This document shows, one piece after another, positions 61,091 through 64,000 of a DNA stretch of 64,000 bases. How positions within the stretch are numbered: the first letter of the stretch is position 1; the number at the start of each line of letters is the position of its first letter. A program made the translations under genes and the position numbers. Below the pieces are notes generated by a model. It was not told where the DNA came from. It did not search any database and saw nothing but the letters and a program-made list of their open reading frames with translations. The stretch comes from Pedobacter sp. BAL39 (GTDB taxonomy: Bacteria; Bacteroidota; Bacteroidia; Sphingobacteriales; Sphingobacteriaceae): contig NZ_ABCM01000025.1 in the NCBI RefSeq assembly GCF_000170795.1, positions 16,887-80,886 on the forward strand. The letters run 5' to 3'.

Positions 61091-61427
61091 AAGATAAATA
61101 TTTGGTGATTCAAATATGCCGGTTTTTGTAGCTGACCACTTCTCGTTATCGTATCAATATTTCTGCAATTCGTATCATTCTGTGCAGGGGATACTTGCAG
61201 AAGACGCGCTGCGGAGCTTTTTCAAAACGATGTTGTTGAAGGTTCGATGTGCTTACCGCCTGTTCTGACTGAAAAGATTTATTAGTTTGATATATTTGTT
61301 TTTCAGCAGTACGATGTACTTTCGCGTCAAGAGGTATTTTAAGGTCTCCTTATCTTTGATGGGTAGAATGCCTTTCCATAGATAAGCTTCCTTGTATTGC
61401 CGGATATTTAGCCCCCTACTAACCAAA
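61091..61427. promoter_or_regulatory. regulatory region between susC and the hybrid two-component sensor
   Basis: About 340 bases. Two direct repeats CGTATCA at 61150-61156 and 61171-61177 (21 bases apart), each with a CTGCA/TGTGCA block 5-7 bases after it, lie 60-97 bases upstream of the susC start. TTTG, an 18-base spacer and TACTTTCG around 61297-61326 resemble a promoter for the sensor gene. No gene was found here. Confidence 0.55.
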
Positions 61428-63983
61428 TTGAAAAAGCTAACCTTATTTCTGTTCCTGATCTTCAGTGCGGCCCTGCTCTCTGCACAGCCCTACTATTTCA
61501 AACATTACCAGGTGGAAAACGGGCTGTCCAACAATACGGTGTTCTGCAGCACGCAGGACAACAATGGCTTCATGTGGTTCGGCACCAAAGATGGCCTCAA
61601 CCGTTTTGATGGTTATTCCTTTAAAACCTATCGCCATGATCCGGCACAGGTCAATAGCCTGGGCAACGACCTGATCCAGTCTTTACATAGCGACAAAAAT
61701 GAGGGTCTCTGGGTGGGCACTGCCAATGGCCTCTACCATTATGATCCGACCCAAGAGGAGTTCCACCTGATCAAAGAAACGAAAGATATGGCAATCAGTG
61801 AGCTGGAGGTTGACCCGAAAGGTGATGTCTGGCTGATTGCTTTATACAAGGTCTATAAGTACGACGTCCAGCGGAAATCCATGCGGCTGATGGCAAGTGA
61901 TGCACCTTTCGCCGCTTCATTCTTGTTTTGTCGCGAGAACGGGGAGATGCTCAGCTGTAGTGCCAATGGTACCATTCATCGTTTTAACGCGCAAGACCAG
62001 CGGTTTGAAAACTGCAACTTTGTCGATAAAAAGCAATCGTCGGCCTTAGGCTGGATCGCCTCCATCCAGGAAACGGCAGACGGACAGTTCCTGATTGGTA
62101 CTGTGGATGCGGGTATCAAATTGTTAAACCCTGTGAAGCGCCAGCTGACAAACCTGGTGACGATGAACAAGGACAAAACGCACATCTTCGTGCGTGACAT
62201 GATGAAATTGAATGATCATGAGTTCTGGATCGCTACGGAGTCCGGAATCTATATTTATAACCACCAGACGGCTGCGATTTCTAACCTGCGCAAGGTCTAC
62301 AGCAACAGTTACGCGTTATCAGACAACGCGGTGTATTCGATTTGCAGGGACCGCGAAGGGGGAATGTGGGTGGGTACCTACTTTGGCGGGATCAACTACT
62401 ACGCACGTCGCAATGCGATCTTTAACAAGTACTTCCCTATTCCGGAGCAGAACTCTATTACGGGAAGTGATGTTCGTGAGCTCAGCAAGGATACGCATGG
62501 CAACTTATGGGTGGGTACTGAAGATGCGGGACTGAACAAGCTGCACCTGAGCAGCGGACAGTTTACGAGCTTCAAACCTGATGGTACAGGCAATAGCATT
62601 TCCTATTCGAATATTCATGGCCTGCTGGCTGATGGCGACCGCCTCTGGGTGGGTACGTTTGAGCATGGCCTCGATGTGCTGGACATCCGGACGGGTCGGG
62701 CGATCAAGCATTACCTCGCCGGAAAGGGCAGCGGACTGCGTTCCAATTTCATCTTTACCTTCCATAAAACCAGGGCTGGTGTAATCCTGATTGCGACCAC
62801 GGCCGGGATTTATACTTATGATGCTGCAAAGGATCACTTTGACCTGATCCCAGGCCTGCCGGTGATGTTTTTTAACAACCTGCTGGAAGATAGTGAGGGG
62901 AACATCTGGGCGGGAACATTTAATGAAGGAATCTATCGCTTCCGATTGGGTAAACCTGGTTATGAGAACTTCAGGAGAAAGGCGGGCAACAAAAAGTCTT
63001 TGAGCAGCAATACCATCAATGGCATTTTCGAAGATAGCCGCAAGCAGATCTGGGTCACTACGGATGGGAGTGGCTTTTGCAGGTACCTGCCTCAGCGTTC
63101 AGAATTTGAGCATTATACGGTGGAAGACGGACTGCCGAGCAACTTCCTGTTTAAAATTCTGGAAGATGAGCAACACCGGTTTTGGATCAGCAGCACTCGC
63201 GGACTGGTCCGCTTTAACCCGGAGACGAAAAAGGTTAAAGTCTACACCCGGTCGGACGGTCTGATTACCGACCAGTTCAACTACAACTCCGCATTTAAGG
63301 ATGAACATGGAAGGATGTATTTCGGCAGTGTGAAAGGGCTGATCAGCTTTCAGCCACAACAGATCAATGACGATGCATATACGGCCCCGGTATTCATGAC
63401 GGGTTTTCATATTGAGAATGAAGAGAAAGAGGATGGGCAGGGGAAATCCTTCCTGCACCGCTCCCCGATTTATGCGGATACGATTGTGCTGAAGCACAAC
63501 CAGTCGTCATTCAGCATCGACTTTGCTGCCCTGAGTTATTTCTCTTCTGACATGACGGAATACGCTTACAAGATGACGGGACTGTATAAGGACTGGGAAT
63601 ACCTGAAGACCAACAGAAAGGTTTATTTTACCAAGCTGGCGCCTGGCAACTATGTTTTTGAAGCCCGCGCACTGGTCAATGGAAGCACGGTATGGAGCAA
63701 GAAAAATGTGCGTATCTATATTAAGGTGCTTCCGCCATTCTGGAAAAGCCTGCCTGCCTATCTGATGTATGTTTTCCTTTGCCTGGCTGCGGTTTCCTTC
63801 CTTGTACACCGGTATCACAAGCGACAGGAGCGCAAGAACAGACGTCGTATGGAGGTCTTTGAGCATGAAAAAGAGAAAGAGATCTATCAGGCGAAGATTG
63901 AGTTTTTTACCAATGTGGCGCATGAGATCCGTACGCCGCTGACCTTAATTAAAGGGCCGATGGAAAAACTGATCAAGCAGTGA
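61428..63983 (+). CDS. hybrid two-component system sensor (HTCS), apparent frameshift near window end
   Basis: 851 codons from TTG 61428 to a TGA at 63981. The signal peptide is KKLTLFLFLIFSAALLSAQ. The sensor part has repeated two-component propeller motifs (NNGFMWFGTKDGLNRFDGYSF; GGMWVGTYFGGINYY; GNLWVGTEDAGLNKLHL), then a Y_Y_Y domain (PGNYVFEARALVNGS), a membrane helix (about 772-795) and a coiled coil. The histidine-kinase H-box starts EIRTPLTLIKGPMEKLIK. The frame then stops, while the shifted frame reads NEIPAM, as expected in intact relatives. This points to a 1-base deletion, but 17 bases remain and the rest cannot be checked. It is divergent from susC. Confidence 0.85.
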   Translation: MKKLTLFLFLIFSAALLSAQPYYFKHYQVENGLSNNTVFCSTQDNNGFMWFGTKDGLNRFDGYSFKTYRHDPAQVNSLGNDLIQSLHSDKNEGLWVGTANGLYHYDPTQEEFHLIKETKDMAISELEVDPKGDVWLIALYKVYKYDVQRKSMRLMASDAPFAASFLFCRENGEMLSCSANGTIHRFNAQDQRFENCNFVDKKQSSALGWIASIQETADGQFLIGTVDAGIKLLNPVKRQLTNLVTMNKDKTHIFVRDMMKLNDHEFWIATESGIYIYNHQTAAISNLRKVYSNSYALSDNAVYSICRDREGGMWVGTYFGGINYYARRNAIFNKYFPIPEQNSITGSDVRELSKDTHGNLWVGTEDAGLNKLHLSSGQFTSFKPDGTGNSISYSNIHGLLADGDRLWVGTFEHGLDVLDIRTGRAIKHYLAGKGSGLRSNFIFTFHKTRAGVILIATTAGIYTYDAAKDHFDLIPGLPVMFFNNLLEDSEGNIWAGTFNEGIYRFRLGKPGYENFRRKAGNKKSLSSNTINGIFEDSRKQIWVTTDGSGFCRYLPQRSEFEHYTVEDGLPSNFLFKILEDEQHRFWISSTRGLVRFNPETKKVKVYTRSDGLITDQFNYNSAFKDEHGRMYFGSVKGLISFQPQQINDDAYTAPVFMTGFHIENEEKEDGQGKSFLHRSPIYADTIVLKHNQSSFSIDFAALSYFSSDMTEYAYKMTGLYKDWEYLKTNRKVYFTKLAPGNYVFEARALVNGSTVWSKKNVRIYIKVLPPFWKSLPAYLMYVFLCLAAVSFLVHRYHKRQERKNRRRMEVFEHEKEKEIYQAKIEFFTNVAHEIRTPLTLIKGPMEKLIKQ

Positions 63984-64000
63984 ACGAGATTCCTGCAATG

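Overview
The window looks like the chromosome of a member of the Bacteroidota, most likely the family Sphingobacteriaceae (Pedobacter-like). The reasons are a SusC/SusD polysaccharide locus driven by a hybrid two-component sensor, a type IX secretion plug protein, a TamL-type lipoprotein of the BamA superfamily, -7 promoter boxes of the form TAnnTTTG, and frequent TTG starts with no clear Shine-Dalgarno sequences. No rRNA, phage, insertion sequence or CRISPR array was seen. One tRNA (Cys, GCA) is present. Genus is an inference; no search was possible.

Layout. 1-11 kb: cell-wall hydrolase (partial), LolC/E-type permease, a decayed alpha/beta hydrolase tail, a secreted unknown, a degenerate DEAD-box protein, MazG, an AI-2E permease, an aldo/keto reductase, MnmD and an M13 metallopeptidase. 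11-18.4 kb: an S9 dipeptidyl peptidase, then about 1 kb of AT-rich repeat-bearing DNA, a PIN-domain toxin-antitoxin pair and valS. Structured inverted-repeat elements lie after the peptidase gene and on both sides of valS. 18.5-24.7 kb: siderophore-interacting flavoprotein with a divergent AraC regulator, a small DUF6965 protein, an orphan HsdR_N protein, holA, a Crp/SMR pair and two tandem DoxX paralogues. 24.9-30.5 kb: one 1842-residue secreted protein built from two tandem MG2/TonB-plug-like units. 30.5-43.2 kb: housekeeping genes (EamA, EVE, antiporter, thioesterase, T9SS plug, ABC-F, pyrD, a 58-aa basic protein, tRNA-Cys, TrmH, TamL, TspO). 43.5-49.5 kb: a secreted DUF4198-like protein, GlxA/AraC regulators, VOC, OsmC, small unknowns and an Rpn-type nuclease. 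49.7-64 kb: a polysaccharide utilisation locus (GH43, glutaminase-like protein, GH2, DUF3823, SusD, SusC) with a divergent hybrid two-component sensor.

How it fits together. In the polysaccharide locus the sensor would detect a glycan breakdown product and switch on SusC/SusD import and the secreted glycosidases. The sensor reading frame is broken 18 bases before the window edge. Two 21-nt-spaced direct repeats upstream of susC are candidate operator sites.

The most interesting new signal is the structured element at 13605-13690 and 18338-18420. The two copies share a 50-nt identical core, and their outer stems differ by paired compensatory changes. A diverged third copy lies inverted just upstream of valS.
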